A stretch of 64,000 nt of DNA from Pullulanibacillus sp. KACC 23026 (GTDB lineage Bacteria; Bacillota; Bacilli; Bacillales; Sporolactobacillaceae), in NCBI RefSeq assembly GCF_029094525.1, contig NZ_CP119107.1, positions 558,001 to 622,000 on the forward strand, given 5' to 3'. The notes under the pieces were generated by a model. The model did no database searches. It saw nothing but the letters and a program-made list of their open reading frames with translations, and was not told the DNA's origin. Of the stretch, positions 1 through 8,524 are shown piece after piece; within the stretch, counting starts at the first letter, position 1; each line of letters begins with the position of its first letter. The position numbers and the translations under genes were made by a program.

Positions 1-1
1 T

Positions 2-154
<153 letters not shown>

Positions 155-356
155 ATGTCCAGAAGAGGTGAACGGCCGTTTATATACCAACATTTTTTAA
201 GGTGACCGACGTTGATGAAAGCGAGTAAAAACTTATGAATAAATGGCCAACTGTGCTGCACCGAAAGCCATGTCGTACAAAAGTTCCAGAGATTCAGCAC
301 CAATTTCCACGCTATGAAATGTCGAACCAAATTATCCACACAAAGGGGGGGAGGCC

Positions 357-1550
357 ATGTCACGCGCACTCTATTTTGGCTTGTCCGGGCAAGGCCATCT
401 GAATCCGTCGATCGGTCTTGTTAAAGAACTCGTCGGTCGGGGAGAGGAAATCATCTATTATGGAGGGGATGAAAACCAAGCAAAGATTTTAAAATCGGGT
501 GCTCAATTTCGTTCTTTAGGCTTCAAAAAATCAAGGCAGGATAAGCGGGAAATTCAGGCGCTATTAAATCCCTTAGAGCGGGAGAATCGATTACTCCGCT
601 ATGTAGCCAGGACGCTTCCTATGGTTTTAAATCAAGTGAAAGAGGAGAAGATCGACTACATTATTTTCGATACTCAATTTGTTTTGGGAAAAATGATCGC
701 GGAACAGCTCAGGCTGCCAAGTATTTCATTCTGCACGACGCTCGCCTTCTCTGAAAAAGTACGCGAGAGGATTCAGGGCCGTAGACTTGAGTTCACCCCT
801 GATCCCGCCCTCCTGGAAGAACGGAGAAGGCTGCGCGAGTCTATCCAAAATCAATACCGTTTTTCATTTCCTGAGTCCATCATGTTTAATACGGGTGACA
901 TCACGCTTGTGTGTACGTCGGACTACTTTCAGCCGGACGATGGGAGTTTTCCAGATACGTTCAAATTTATCGGGCCATCGATAGTGGACCGCTACGATAC
1001 GGGTGATTTTCCAATCGACAAACTGAAGGACCGCCGTGTTATCTATATTTCGATGGGCACGGTTGTCAATGAACAGCCTGAGCTCTATTCCCATTGTTTG
1101 AAAGCCTTCGCTGATCTGGAGGCATGGGTTGTGTTATCGATTGGACAGAAGCTTAACCCGGAAGATTTGGGTCCAATCCCCGCGAATTTCATCGTAGGAA
1201 ATCACGTGCCTCAATTGGAAGTTTTACAGCATACAGACGTCTTTATTACGCATGGCGGGATGAACAGCACGATGGAGGCGCTCTACAATAACGTGCCCCT
1301 TGTCCTGAATCCTATCGGCGCCGATCAACCGGTAGTTGCCAAACGGGTCGAGAGGCTTGGAGCAGGGCTTATTTTAGACAAGTCGGAATTAAATCCTTTT
1401 GGGTTGCGAAAAGCGGTCAATGCCATTTTAGAGGATGAAAAATATGCCGTGAACGCCTCTAAGATTGGAGATTCCTTAAGACGAACAGGCGGTTACCGTC
1501 AAGGAGCAGACGAGATCTTTGCACTTAAAAAGTTAAAAAGCATTCTCTAA
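357..1550 (+). CDS. Macrolide-type (UGT, GT1) glycosyltransferase, YjiC/YojK-like
   Basis: This 397-residue protein is the usual length for MGT/UGT-fold GT1 enzymes, which move a sugar from a UDP-sugar to a small lipophilic acceptor in the cytosol. The N-terminal acceptor domain starts with the GxGHxNP motif (GLSGQGHLNPSIGL, about residues 8-21). The C-terminal nucleotide-sugar site shows HVPQLEVL, then THGGMNSTMEAL near residues 297-309 and GADQPVVAKRV. ATG follows a purine-rich AAAGGGGGGGAGG site. It is monocistronic, with a terminator about 105 bases downstream. The acceptor is unknown; Bacillus relatives act on flavonoids or other foreign compounds. Confidence 0.9.
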   Translation: MSRALYFGLSGQGHLNPSIGLVKELVGRGEEIIYYGGDENQAKILKSGAQFRSLGFKKSRQDKREIQALLNPLERENRLLRYVARTLPMVLNQVKEEKIDYIIFDTQFVLGKMIAEQLRLPSISFCTTLAFSEKVRERIQGRRLEFTPDPALLEERRRLRESIQNQYRFSFPESIMFNTGDITLVCTSDYFQPDDGSFPDTFKFIGPSIVDRYDTGDFPIDKLKDRRVIYISMGTVVNEQPELYSHCLKAFADLEAWVVLSIGQKLNPEDLGPIPANFIVGNHVPQLEVLQHTDVFITHGGMNSTMEALYNNVPLVLNPIGADQPVVAKRVERLGAGLILDKSELNPFGLRKAVNAILEDEKYAVNASKIGDSLRRTGGYRQGADEIFALKKLKSIL

Positions 1551-1656
1551 TATCCTTGTGAGTCCCACCCTGCGCCTACTGCTGTTGAACGAGAGGTCGA
1601 TGGCATTAGGCACTGCTGCCAACACTTCATTCCGTGCCCACACTTACATAGTCAAG

Positions 1657-1695
1657 AGCTGAAGATTTTAAAAAATCTCCGGCTTTTTTTATTTT
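1657..1695 (+). terminator. Rho-independent terminator after the glycosyltransferase
   Basis: An interrupted stem (AGC-x-G-x-AGATTTT against AAAATCT-x-C-x-GCT, tiny AA loop) is followed by a run of seven T. The remaining bases between 1551 and 1859 hold nothing else I can support. Confidence 0.75.
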
Positions 1696-1859
1696 AGCAA
1701 GGCAGAAAGACGCGCGACTGGGCCACCTCCTTTGCCAAAGCGCCTTTATCTCCATTGATCCGCCCCCCCGAAAAATCCTTTGCTGCTATCCGATCAATGT
1801 GTATTAAACGAAACATCGGGAAAAATATCGAGGAATTCGTTTGAAAAGGAGGCTGCGAT

Positions 1860-2102
1860 ATGGCACAACAACTGGCCGCTCATGAAGCTTGTGACCTACA
1901 TGAAATCATTAATTTTAAAACCATTTGCTTAGCCCACTCCAAGCTCATACAAGGGCTTGTCTTTGATCAAGATCTGAAAGCACTCATGCAAAAGGATGTG
2001 GAGCAATCGATTCAGGCGCTTGCTGAACTCCAGGCGATTTATGAACGGGCGCCGTTTCAAGCCCCTGTTCCAGAAAGCCGACCCACGCCCATTATCAACT
2101 AA
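1860..2102 (+). CDS. yraG: Spore coat-associated protein, YraG-like
   Basis: An 80-residue, mostly helical protein that opens the five-gene operon yraG-yraF-adhB-yraE-yraD, whose gene order matches the Bacillus subtilis sporulation (sigma-K) operon of that name. Its core (EIINFKTICLAHSK, then LKALMQKDVEQSIQAL) is closely repeated in the fourth gene (3662-3868: EIASFKTICLTKSK, LKAIMQQDVDVSTRQL), so the two are paralogues. ATG follows AAAAGGAGGC. No catalytic motif is visible. The coat role is taken from the B. subtilis operon; I do not see a clear sigma-K promoter. Confidence 0.8.
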   Translation: MAQQLAAHEACDLHEIINFKTICLAHSKLIQGLVFDQDLKALMQKDVEQSIQALAELQAIYERAPFQAPVPESRPTPIIN

Positions 2103-2120
2103 AAGGAGGGTTAAACCCGA

Positions 2121-2489
2121 ATGAATCAGGATCATTTAGACCCCATTAATGCGCTGAATGTGACCGAACTCGCCGATACGACATTTGCGACCGATTTTCT
2201 CATTCGAGCAAAAGAGGGGGTCAGGAACTTGGCTGTCGCTTTAACAGAAACGGCCTCGCCTGACCTTCGAGCTGTCTTGCGAAAACAGCTGATGCAAGGA
2301 ATCGCAATGCATCAAGAGATTACGGATCTCATGGTCAGCAAAAAGTGGTTCCATCCTCATGAACTCAAGGAACAGTATCAGTTAGACCAGCTCTCGGCCA
2401 AAAACACCATAATGATCGGCCAAATGAACTTATTTCCGGATGAGACGAACCGAAAAGGCTTGTTTGACCGGACACCAGATGAACACTAA
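2121..2489 (+). CDS. yraF: CotF-family spore coat protein, YraF-like
   Basis: A 122-residue, all-helical protein of the CotF/YraF/YraD coat family: [18 protein letters not shown], then [16 protein letters not shown] and a KKWFHPHE motif. The fifth gene of the operon (3884-4180) has matching blocks (LLNAAKSGVRNYAFAITE and KKGWYHAHEPNEQ). It lies 18 bases after yraG and has AAAGGAGGG in front of ATG. It is expected to assemble into the coat of the developing spore in the mother cell; that localisation is inferred from family knowledge. Confidence 0.85.
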   Translation: MNQDHLDPINALNVTELADTTFATDFLIRAKEGVRNLAVALTETASPDLRAVLRKQLMQGIAMHQEITDLMVSKKWFHPHELKEQYQLDQLSAKNTIMIGQMNLFPDETNRKGLFDRTPDEH

Positions 2490-2507
2490 TTTTGGAGGTT
2501 ACACGGG

Positions 2508-3644
2508 ATGAAGGCTGTTACGTATCAAGGAATAAAAAATATTGAGGTTAAAGAAGTCGAAGATCCAAAGATTCAAAAGCCCGACGATATGATCATAAAA
2601 GTCACAAGCACCGCTATCTGCGGGTCTGATTTGCATTTAATTCATGGAATGATTCCGAACCTTCAAGAAAACTACGTCATTGGGCACGAGCCGATGGGAA
2701 TTGTGGAAGAAGTGGGACCAGGCGTGACCAATGTCAAAAAAGGTGACCGGGTCATTATTCCGTTTAATATTGCTTGCGGTGAATGCTATTACTGTAAAAA
2801 TCACTTAGAGAGCCAATGTGACAACTCGAATGATAATGGCGAAATGGGCGCCTATTTTGGTTTTTCAGGAACGACGGGCGGTTATCCCGGTGGACAAGCG
2901 GAATATTTGCGCGTCCCTTTTGCAAACTTTACTCATTTTAAGATCCCTGAGACCTGTGAAGAACCGGATGAAAAATTAGCGGTAATTTCGGACGCCATGA
3001 CGACTGGCTTTTGGTCAGTTGACAATGCTGGGGTAAAAGATGGAGACACCGTTATCGTATTAGGATGTGGTCCCATTGGCCTTTTTGCCCAGAAGTTTTG
3101 CTGGTTAAAAGGGGCCTCTCGAGTGATTGCGGTGGATTATATCGATTATCGCCTCGAACATGCCAAACGCACCAACAAGGTTGAGGTCGTCAATTTCAAG
3201 GATTACGAATTTCCTGGGGAGCATTTGAAGGAAATGACAAAAGGAGGGGCTGATGTCGTCATTGATGCCGTTGGAATGGATGGGAAAATGACTGATCTAG
3301 AATTCCTTGCGAGCGGTTTGAAGCTTCAAGGAGGAGCCTTCAGTGCCTTTATTATGGCATCCCAAGCCGTTCGAAAAGGCGGAACCATTCAAGTAACCGG
3401 TGTCTACGGCGGGAAATATAATGGTTTCCCAATGGGCGATATTATGAACCGCAACGTCAACATTCGCTCGGGACAGGCACCCGTCATCCACTATATGCCT
3501 TATATGTTTGAACTGGTCTCAACAGGTAAAATCAATCCAGGCGATGTCATCAGCCACGTGCTCCCACTCAGCGAAGCCAAACGCGGGTATGAGATCTTTG
3601 ATACAAAAACAGATAATTGTATAAAAGTCCTATTAAAACCTTAA
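2508..3644 (+). CDS. adhB: Zinc-dependent alcohol dehydrogenase (MDR family), AdhB-like
   Basis: This 378-residue medium-chain dehydrogenase oxidises an alcohol or aldehyde with NAD(P). Visible are the catalytic-zinc ligands (Cys in AICGSDLHL near residue 38 and GHE near 60), the four-Cys structural zinc lobe (CGECYYCKNHLESQC, about residues 91-105) and the Rossmann motif GCGPIG near 186. The architecture resembles formaldehyde-dehydrogenase-like members. It sits inside a spore coat operon between two YraG/YraF-type pairs, as in B. subtilis, suggesting a mother-cell role in coat maturation or detoxification. The substrate is unknown. It starts 18 bases after yraF behind TTGGAGG. Confidence 0.9.
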   Translation: MKAVTYQGIKNIEVKEVEDPKIQKPDDMIIKVTSTAICGSDLHLIHGMIPNLQENYVIGHEPMGIVEEVGPGVTNVKKGDRVIIPFNIACGECYYCKNHLESQCDNSNDNGEMGAYFGFSGTTGGYPGGQAEYLRVPFANFTHFKIPETCEEPDEKLAVISDAMTTGFWSVDNAGVKDGDTVIVLGCGPIGLFAQKFCWLKGASRVIAVDYIDYRLEHAKRTNKVEVVNFKDYEFPGEHLKEMTKGGADVVIDAVGMDGKMTDLEFLASGLKLQGGAFSAFIMASQAVRKGGTIQVTGVYGGKYNGFPMGDIMNRNVNIRSGQAPVIHYMPYMFELVSTGKINPGDVISHVLPLSEAKRGYEIFDTKTDNCIKVLLKP

Positions 3645-3661
3645 TTGGAGGTCTCGAATCT

Positions 3662-3868
3662 ATGGATTACGCCTTACATGAACTGCTCGAACTTCAAGAA
3701 ATCGCATCGTTTAAAACCATTTGCCTGACCAAATCCAAAACCATGAAAGCCTTGGTTTCCTGCCCGCAATTAAAAGCCATTATGCAGCAGGATGTCGACG
3801 TGTCAACACGTCAGTTACAAGAGTATTCCGCACTATTATCCAAGGCCAAAATCAATGCCATTCAATAG
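3662..3868 (+). CDS. yraE: Spore coat-associated protein, YraE-like
   Basis: A 68-residue helical protein, paralogous to the first gene of the operon (same EIASFKTICLTKSK block). The frame stays open back to 3617 inside adhB, but TTGGAGG at 3645-3651 with a 10-base spacing points to ATG 3662 as the start. No enzyme motif is visible. It probably pairs with the CotF-like protein that follows, repeating the YraG/YraF arrangement upstream of adhB. Confidence 0.78.
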   Translation: MDYALHELLELQEIASFKTICLTKSKTMKALVSCPQLKAIMQQDVDVSTRQLQEYSALLSKAKINAIQ

Positions 3869-3883
3869 AAAGGAAATGACCAC

Positions 3884-4180
3884 ATGAACCCCATCGTCGA
3901 AAAACTAACCGGCATGAATGTCCTAACCGACCAAGTCATCGCCATGGATTTATTAAATGCTGCAAAAAGCGGAGTCCGCAACTACGCATTTGCCATAACC
4001 GAATCCGGAACACCTGAAATAAAAGAAACCCTCATGCGTCACCTAGAAGAAGCCCTCGACCTGCACGAACAAATCTCCAACTACTTAACAAAAAAAGGCT
4101 GGTACCACGCCCACGAACCCAACGAACAACTCATCCTCAACCTAAAAAACATAAACACCGCACTAAATCTCCCAGGTTGA
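3884..4180 (+). CDS. yraD: CotF-family spore coat protein, YraD-like
   Basis: A 98-residue CotF-family protein, last gene of the coat operon, with AAAGGAAATGACC before ATG. It aligns along its length with the YraF-like protein (VRNYAFAITE, HEQISNYLTKKGWYHAHE). Its TGA stop codon is formed by the first three bases of a dispersed TGAAACGCGGGG repeat element, so the natural C-terminus may have been set by insertion of that element. Confidence 0.82.
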   Translation: MNPIVEKLTGMNVLTDQVIAMDLLNAAKSGVRNYAFAITESGTPEIKETLMRHLEEALDLHEQISNYLTKKGWYHAHEPNEQLILNLKNINTALNLPG

Positions 4181-4251
4181 AACGCGGGGACGGTTCTTGC
4201 GTTTCATTCCGGGGAAATCGGAGAAACGCGGGGACGGTTCTCCTGTTTCAT
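4178..4251. repeat. Dispersed GGGGACGGTTCTC palindromic element (two copies)
   Basis: Two direct copies of an element of about 26 bases whose ends are TGAAACGC and GCGTTTCA around a GGGGACGGTTCT core. The first copy overlaps the yraD stop codon. The same element recurs at about ten other places in the window. Confidence 0.9.
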
Positions 4252-4255
4252 ACGA

Positions 4256-4297
4256 AAAGAATCTATTTAAGTTTATAACTTAGATAGATTCTTTTTT
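4256..4297 (+). terminator. Terminator of the coat operon
   Basis: A long stem AAGAATCTAT / ATAGATTCTT, extended inward by TAAGTT/AACTTA, followed by seven T. The plus-strand frame further right to 4724 overlaps a better minus-strand gene and is not taken as coding. Confidence 0.88.
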
Positions 4298-4438
4298 TCG
4301 CAAAACCGCCTGGGGGAGGAAGAGTTAGATGACGGGAACTTTTAACTCATTCCGCCTTGATTACACCTTTTGTTTGCCATATATGTCCGGTCATTCAACC
4401 AAACTTCCTGACCCCATCCCAAAGACTCTTTTTATGTT

Positions 4439-5248
4439 TTATGGTTTTTTAGAACCTATATCACTGGGCATGAGCGCATCGTCTGTGTTAATGACTTCCC
4501 AAGAAATGATTGTGGTGCTATCTCGAACATTTTTCTCTTTTATTTTATTTAACAAGGCAATAACACCTTCTTTAATTGGAACAGATTCAATCATATGGAA
4601 TATATCTTTTGGTGAACTCAAGTTGGCATTCGGGCATTCAAGCAATCCATCTGTTGTCAAAAATAGTTGTGTTTTTCCTTTTCTCATTTCTTTTATACCT
4701 GTACTAAAACAAGGTATGGAATAATTAAAGGCACTTACTTGACCGATCCATTCATAAAAGCTTCTATGGTTCTGTTGATATTCACCTAAAGCGGAGAGCT
4801 CAGGGTGATTTAGATAGAGAGCACAATCGCCAATCGATAACCAAAAGATATATCGCCCTTTTCTACACACAATTAAACAAGCCGTTTCTCCCTTTATTTT
4901 TTGACATTCTTCTCTAAATTCCTTACTTGAGAATACAGATAGTAGGAAGTTATTAACCTCATGAAAAGCCTGATTGATCCTTAAATTCAATAAATCAATC
5001 AGCTTCTCTTGATTATATTTTATAGTGGAAATAATCAATTCAGCACTTTGAGCCGTGTTATGAGCATCAAGTAAAATAACAAATTCCCAATCTTCATCTG
5101 CCCAAATCAAACATCCATCTTCATTCTTGTATTGTCCCGCTGAAGAATTGCCTCCAAACCGACCAATTACCATATTGTTGCTGAATTCCAGAACATTTAA
5201 TTCATCAATGTAATGTTTTTGGCTGCCTACCCACGAAAACTCATTCAT
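4439..5248 (-). CDS. PP2C-like protein phosphatase (divergent)
   Basis: A 269-residue protein with the order of motifs of PP2C (PPM) phosphatases: GQYKNEDG near residue 40 (metal Asp44), LLDAHN near 59-64 where the family has DGHGG, SIGDC near 137, TTDGL near 205 and RDST near 243 where DN is usual. The metal-binding aspartates appear kept although the flanking glycines are lost, so activity is possible but not certain. It overlaps the HIT gene by ATGA and is therefore translationally coupled to it and under the same T-box leader. The phosphoprotein substrate is unknown. Confidence 0.72.
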   Translation of the reverse strand: MNEFSWVGSQKHYIDELNVLEFSNNMVIGRFGGNSSAGQYKNEDGCLIWADEDWEFVILLDAHNTAQSAELIISTIKYNQEKLIDLLNLRINQAFHEVNNFLLSVFSSKEFREECQKIKGETACLIVCRKGRYIFWLSIGDCALYLNHPELSALGEYQQNHRSFYEWIGQVSAFNYSIPCFSTGIKEMRKGKTQLFLTTDGLLECPNANLSSPKDIFHMIESVPIKEGVIALLNKIKEKNVRDSTTIISWEVINTDDALMPSDIGSKKP

Positions 5249-5712
5249 CCCTTTTCACTTCGATCGTCTTCAGTCTCCAAAAAACTTTTTATCCGTTCGC
5301 AAAGTTCAATAACCTGTTCATTTCCTCCCATTGGCGCCTCTTCCCAACCGTAGACGGCCATTGGACCCCAAAATTCCTCAGGTGTATTAGGGTAACGGGC
5401 GACCAAATGCAGATGTAAATGGGGGACCGAATTACCTGAAACAAGCGCATAAATGTGTTCCGCCTTTTCACTTTCCTTTAAGGCCCTGCTTACTCTTGCC
5501 ATAATAACACCAAAGGCCGTTGCCTCTTCCGTTGTCATCTCAGCAAGAGTTGGAACATGCCTTTTTAAATCGATCATTATGTGACCTAAGTAATTGGGCT
5601 GTCCACTTTTGTCAATATGGCCAACATACACATAGTCATCTTCGTAAATAGTTGTTCCCGCTGTTTTAATCATTCCCTTATGCTTATTACAAATAAAGCA
5701 ATCTTGGTCCAT
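5245..5712 (-). CDS. HIT family nucleotide hydrolase/transferase
   Basis: A 155-residue HIT protein with the family signature HLHLHL (His98, His100, His102) and an N-terminal CFIC pair that with a later His can bind zinc. HIT enzymes attack the alpha-phosphate of nucleotides such as ADP-sugars, AMP-amidates, Ap4A or aminoacyl-AMP. ATG follows AGGAGGAG. It is the first gene after a full T-box leader (promoter at 6032-6060), an unusual control for a HIT gene, and may point to aminoacyl-adenylate turnover (inference). The PP2C-like gene follows with a four-base overlap. Confidence 0.9.
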   Translation of the reverse strand: MDQDCFICNKHKGMIKTAGTTIYEDDYVYVGHIDKSGQPNYLGHIMIDLKRHVPTLAEMTTEEATAFGVIMARVSRALKESEKAEHIYALVSGNSVPHLHLHLVARYPNTPEEFWGPMAVYGWEEAPMGGNEQVIELCERIKSFLETEDDRSEKG

Positions 5713-5754
5713 GACCTACTCCTCCTAATCATTCTTGTTTATTAAGAAAGAAAT

Positions 5755-6025
5755 AAAAAAATCCTACCGCCTCAAAAGAGACGATAAGATCGATTTACCG
5801 TGGTACCACTCTTCTTAGTTCGCTTATTGAAAAAAATATAAACAAACTATCTCAAAACTCGATGACGGAAGTGAACCGTATAGATTTACCTATCAATCTA
5901 TCCACTCATAGGCGAGTTGGGGAATTTCATTGACTCTCTTTCACCAATAAAACAGCTCTCTAAACAATGAAATCGCCTTAATACTCCTAATCATAGTGTT
6001 TCATATATGGATAAGCCGAAATTTT
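5755..6025 (-). promoter_or_regulatory. T-box riboswitch leader upstream of the HIT gene
   Basis: On the minus strand, in order: a Stem I region with GGAGTA, AGAGAG and GGTG loop motifs, the 14-base T-box core AGTGGTACCACGG (about 5799-5811), and a 13-bp terminator stem with a TTTT loop and a following T-run ending near 5755. The ATG of the HIT gene follows 40 bases later. In the likely specifier loop I read AACTCGCC, the same layout as AATGGACC in the trpS leader of this window, which suggests a CTC (leucine) specifier. The T-box call is firm; the specificity is tentative. Confidence 0.9.
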
Positions 6026-6031
6026 ATTAAA

Positions 6032-6060
6032 ATTATAAATTGATAATCAAGTCTCGTCAA
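6032..6060 (-). promoter_or_regulatory. Sigma-A promoter of the T-box/HIT transcript
   Basis: Read on the minus strand: TTGACG, a 17-base spacer, then TATAAT at 6037-6032. Transcription would start near 6025, just ahead of the T-box Stem I. The rest of the region up to 6345 contains no gene I can support; short plus-strand frames there lack ribosome sites and family signals. Confidence 0.75.
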
Positions 6061-6364
6061 GTCAAATTATAGGGAACCAATCATCCGTTTAACTTGTGTG
6101 AAACTGCGCAACCAATTATGTGCCTACTGACAATGCTCGGGCAATAACCATTAGTAGAAAAACATCCAAATTTGTTGACATGAAAACACTGCCTTATGGG
6201 AAAAAGAGTGTCAGTGGGGCTACACGCAAAATGGTCCCAGAATTCATGCTCGTGACGGCTACGCCAATCGCAAACCTTAATCATTTACAGAATATAAATT
6301 CCAGTTTAAACTAGATAGGGATACAAAATACCCAATCATCCGATGTTTGGAGGTGTGCAGGCAG

Positions 6365-7060
6365 ATGGAACTTCAAAGAACAAGACGTGCTTCACTTGTG
6401 GAGCAGGTGGTCCAACAGATGGAAGAGTTGATTGAATCGGGTGAATGGGAAGTTGGTTCACGAATCCCTAATGAATTAAGTCTTTCTAAGCAACTAGGGG
6501 TGAGCCGAAATACAATTAGAGAAGCGGTCCGCGCGCTTGTCTATTCTGGTCTTTTAACTGTCAAACAAGGTGATGGCACATTTGTTCACTCAAACAGTGC
6601 CCTCGAGGGAGTCTTGATGAGGCGACTTACACGAACGGATATCACAGAAACTCTGGAAGTCCGTTTTGCGCTTGAACAAGAAGCGGCGCAATTGGCAGCC
6701 TTAAGAAGAACGAATGAGGAGCTTGAAGCGTTGCGGAAGGTGCACAAAGACCTCATTTCGATCAATGTGGAAACGAATGGAAAAGACTACATTGAGGCAG
6801 ATCTTACGTTTCACAGCCTTGTTGTCAAAAGCTCCCACAACCAGTTATTGATTGATTTATATGATTCGATCATGCAATCGGTTCGAGAATCAATAAGCGG
6901 TACGATTGGAAAAATAGAGAGGTTCGATCCTCATCCTACTTTTAATCAACAACTCATTGAAGCTATCGCTCAGAAAAAAACGGAGGCTGCGAGCCGCATT
7001 GTCCGTGATTATATTCAGGCCACTCAAACTGCTTGGGAGGAATTAGGAGGAGAAAAATGA
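6365..7060 (+). CDS. GntR/FadR-type transcriptional regulator (FCD domain)
   Basis: A 231-residue regulator: winged HTH of the GntR class at about residues 5-70 (GSRIPNELSLSKQLGVSRNTIREAV), then the all-helical FCD ligand domain (RFALEQEAAQLAA onward). The frame could begin at TTG 6347, but those bases form the TTGGAGGTG ribosome site, so ATG 6365 is chosen. It overlaps the exporter gene by ATGA and so probably controls this two-gene operon in response to the transported compound. Confidence 0.88.
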   Translation: MELQRTRRASLVEQVVQQMEELIESGEWEVGSRIPNELSLSKQLGVSRNTIREAVRALVYSGLLTVKQGDGTFVHSNSALEGVLMRRLTRTDITETLEVRFALEQEAAQLAALRRTNEELEALRKVHKDLISINVETNGKDYIEADLTFHSLVVKSSHNQLLIDLYDSIMQSVRESISGTIGKIERFDPHPTFNQQLIEAIAQKKTEAASRIVRDYIQATQTAWEELGGEK

Positions 7061-8265
7061 CACAACCATTTAATCAAGCAAAAGGTACAGCCATACGACG
7101 TGCATCTCGTGCGGGACTGGTTATGCTAGTTCTGGATGTTTTACTAGTCGCGGCTAATCTGCGGGCTCCGATAACAGGATTAAGTCCATTAATTGATGAT
7201 ATTCGTCAGGCAACGGGTATTGGGAATGCCTTAGCGGGATTACTGACCACATTGCCTTTACTTGCTTTTGCCGTATTTTCGCTGATTGCGCCGAAATTAG
7301 CAAGGCGTATCGGTATTGAAAGAACTTTATATATGGGATTAATTTTAATTGCTTTTGGCCTTATTTTTCGATTTTTGGCACCCGTTTGGATGTTATTTGT
7401 CGGAACGGTCTTTGCCGGAGTGGGGATCGCGATGGGAAATGTTCTCTTACCCGGCCTGATTAAGCGTGATTTTCCTGATAATGTTGGGATTATGATGGGG
7501 GCTTATGCGGTTGTCATGAATGGGATTGCTGCGCTGGCATCCGGAATCAGTGTCCCGCTAGCCGATGAATTAGGTCTTGGCTGGCACGGCGCACTGTCTA
7601 TATGGCTACTATTAACAGTGGTGACTTTATTGATATGGATTCCGCAATTACGCTTGCAACATAAACCATCCGCTTCAGCATCGCTTAACGGAAAAGGGAT
7701 GTGGCGGTCTTCCTTGGCTTGGCAAGTGACCTTTTTCATGGGATTACAGTCCCTCATGTTTTACACGATGATTGCTTGGCTGCCTTCTATTTTAAAAGTT
7801 GAAGGGTTTAGTGAATCCACCGCTGGATGGCTTTTATCCCTTATGCAATTTGTCAGTTTGCCTACATCATTTCTGACACCTATTATCGCTGGGCGTTTTA
7901 AAGGACAGAGGAGTCTTGTCACCGTAATAGAGATCGGCCTTCTTATCAGTTTCTTGGGGCTTTTGATTGGGAATACCTGGGTTAGTGTTATAAGTGTTCT
8001 GATCTTCGGATTCGTGGGAGGGGCAAGCTTCAGTCTAGCAACAATGTTCTTCGTATTACGCACCAAAACGTCCCATCAATCAGCCGAATTATCAGGAATG
8101 GCCCAATCGATCGGTTACTTACTAGCCGCCATCGGACCCACCTTGATTGGCCTCATTCACGACATCACCACCAGCTGGTCCGTCCCACTCATACTCTTGG
8201 TCATCACAGCCATCCTATTCTGGCTCGCCGGAATGGGCTCCGGAAAAAACACCTATGTAGAATGA
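7057..8265 (+). CDS. CynX/NimT-type MFS transporter
   Basis: A 402-residue MFS protein with about 12 membrane helices. The N-terminal block AANLRAPITGLSPLIDDI is characteristic of the CynX/NimT/YeaN branch (cyanate or 2-nitroimidazole export). ATG 7057 follows AGGAGGAG and overlaps the regulator's stop; an upstream in-frame start at 7033 has no such site. Its TGA stop is provided by the first bases of a repeat element (TGAAACACGGGG). The substrate cannot be read from sequence. Confidence 0.87.
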   Translation: MTQPFNQAKGTAIRRASRAGLVMLVLDVLLVAANLRAPITGLSPLIDDIRQATGIGNALAGLLTTLPLLAFAVFSLIAPKLARRIGIERTLYMGLILIAFGLIFRFLAPVWMLFVGTVFAGVGIAMGNVLLPGLIKRDFPDNVGIMMGAYAVVMNGIAALASGISVPLADELGLGWHGALSIWLLLTVVTLLIWIPQLRLQHKPSASASLNGKGMWRSSLAWQVTFFMGLQSLMFYTMIAWLPSILKVEGFSESTAGWLLSLMQFVSLPTSFLTPIIAGRFKGQRSLVTVIEIGLLISFLGLLIGNTWVSVISVLIFGFVGGASFSLATMFFVLRTKTSHQSAELSGMAQSIGYLLAAIGPTLIGLIHDITTSWSVPLILLVITAILFWLAGMGSGKNTYVE

Positions 8266-8335
8266 AACACGGGGACGGATCTCGCGTTTCATTCGAATTC
8301 CGAATGAAACGAAGGGACGGTTCTGGTGTTTCATC
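8263..8335. repeat. Dispersed GGGGACGG palindromic element, inverted pair
   Basis: Two diverged copies (GAAACACGGGGACGG... and GAAACGAAGGGACGG...) joined by TTCGAATTCCGAA, so the transcript can fold into a hairpin. The left end overlaps the exporter's stop codon. Confidence 0.85.
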
Positions 8336-8524
8336 TAGCACTCTTCACGCCGTAATGGACACACCTAAGAGGTAGCACGACCACGGCCCTGGCCCACTTT
8401 GAGCCGTGATTCAATGGCATTCAACTAAATTGGATAGGGTAACACCCATTTGTAAATGAACAAGCTGTTAGGCCGGCGACTAGAGAATACCATGGTATGA
8501 ATTCAAATAAAAGGAGTGCGTGTC

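Noticed and set aside
4329-4724. 131-codon plus-strand frame
   Set aside because: It overlaps the end of the PP2C-like gene on the other strand, lacks a family signal and its composition fits an antisense frame.
6120-6314. 64-codon plus-strand frame before the GntR gene
   Set aside because: No ribosome site and no recognisable domain; antisense frames over the same bases are equally open.
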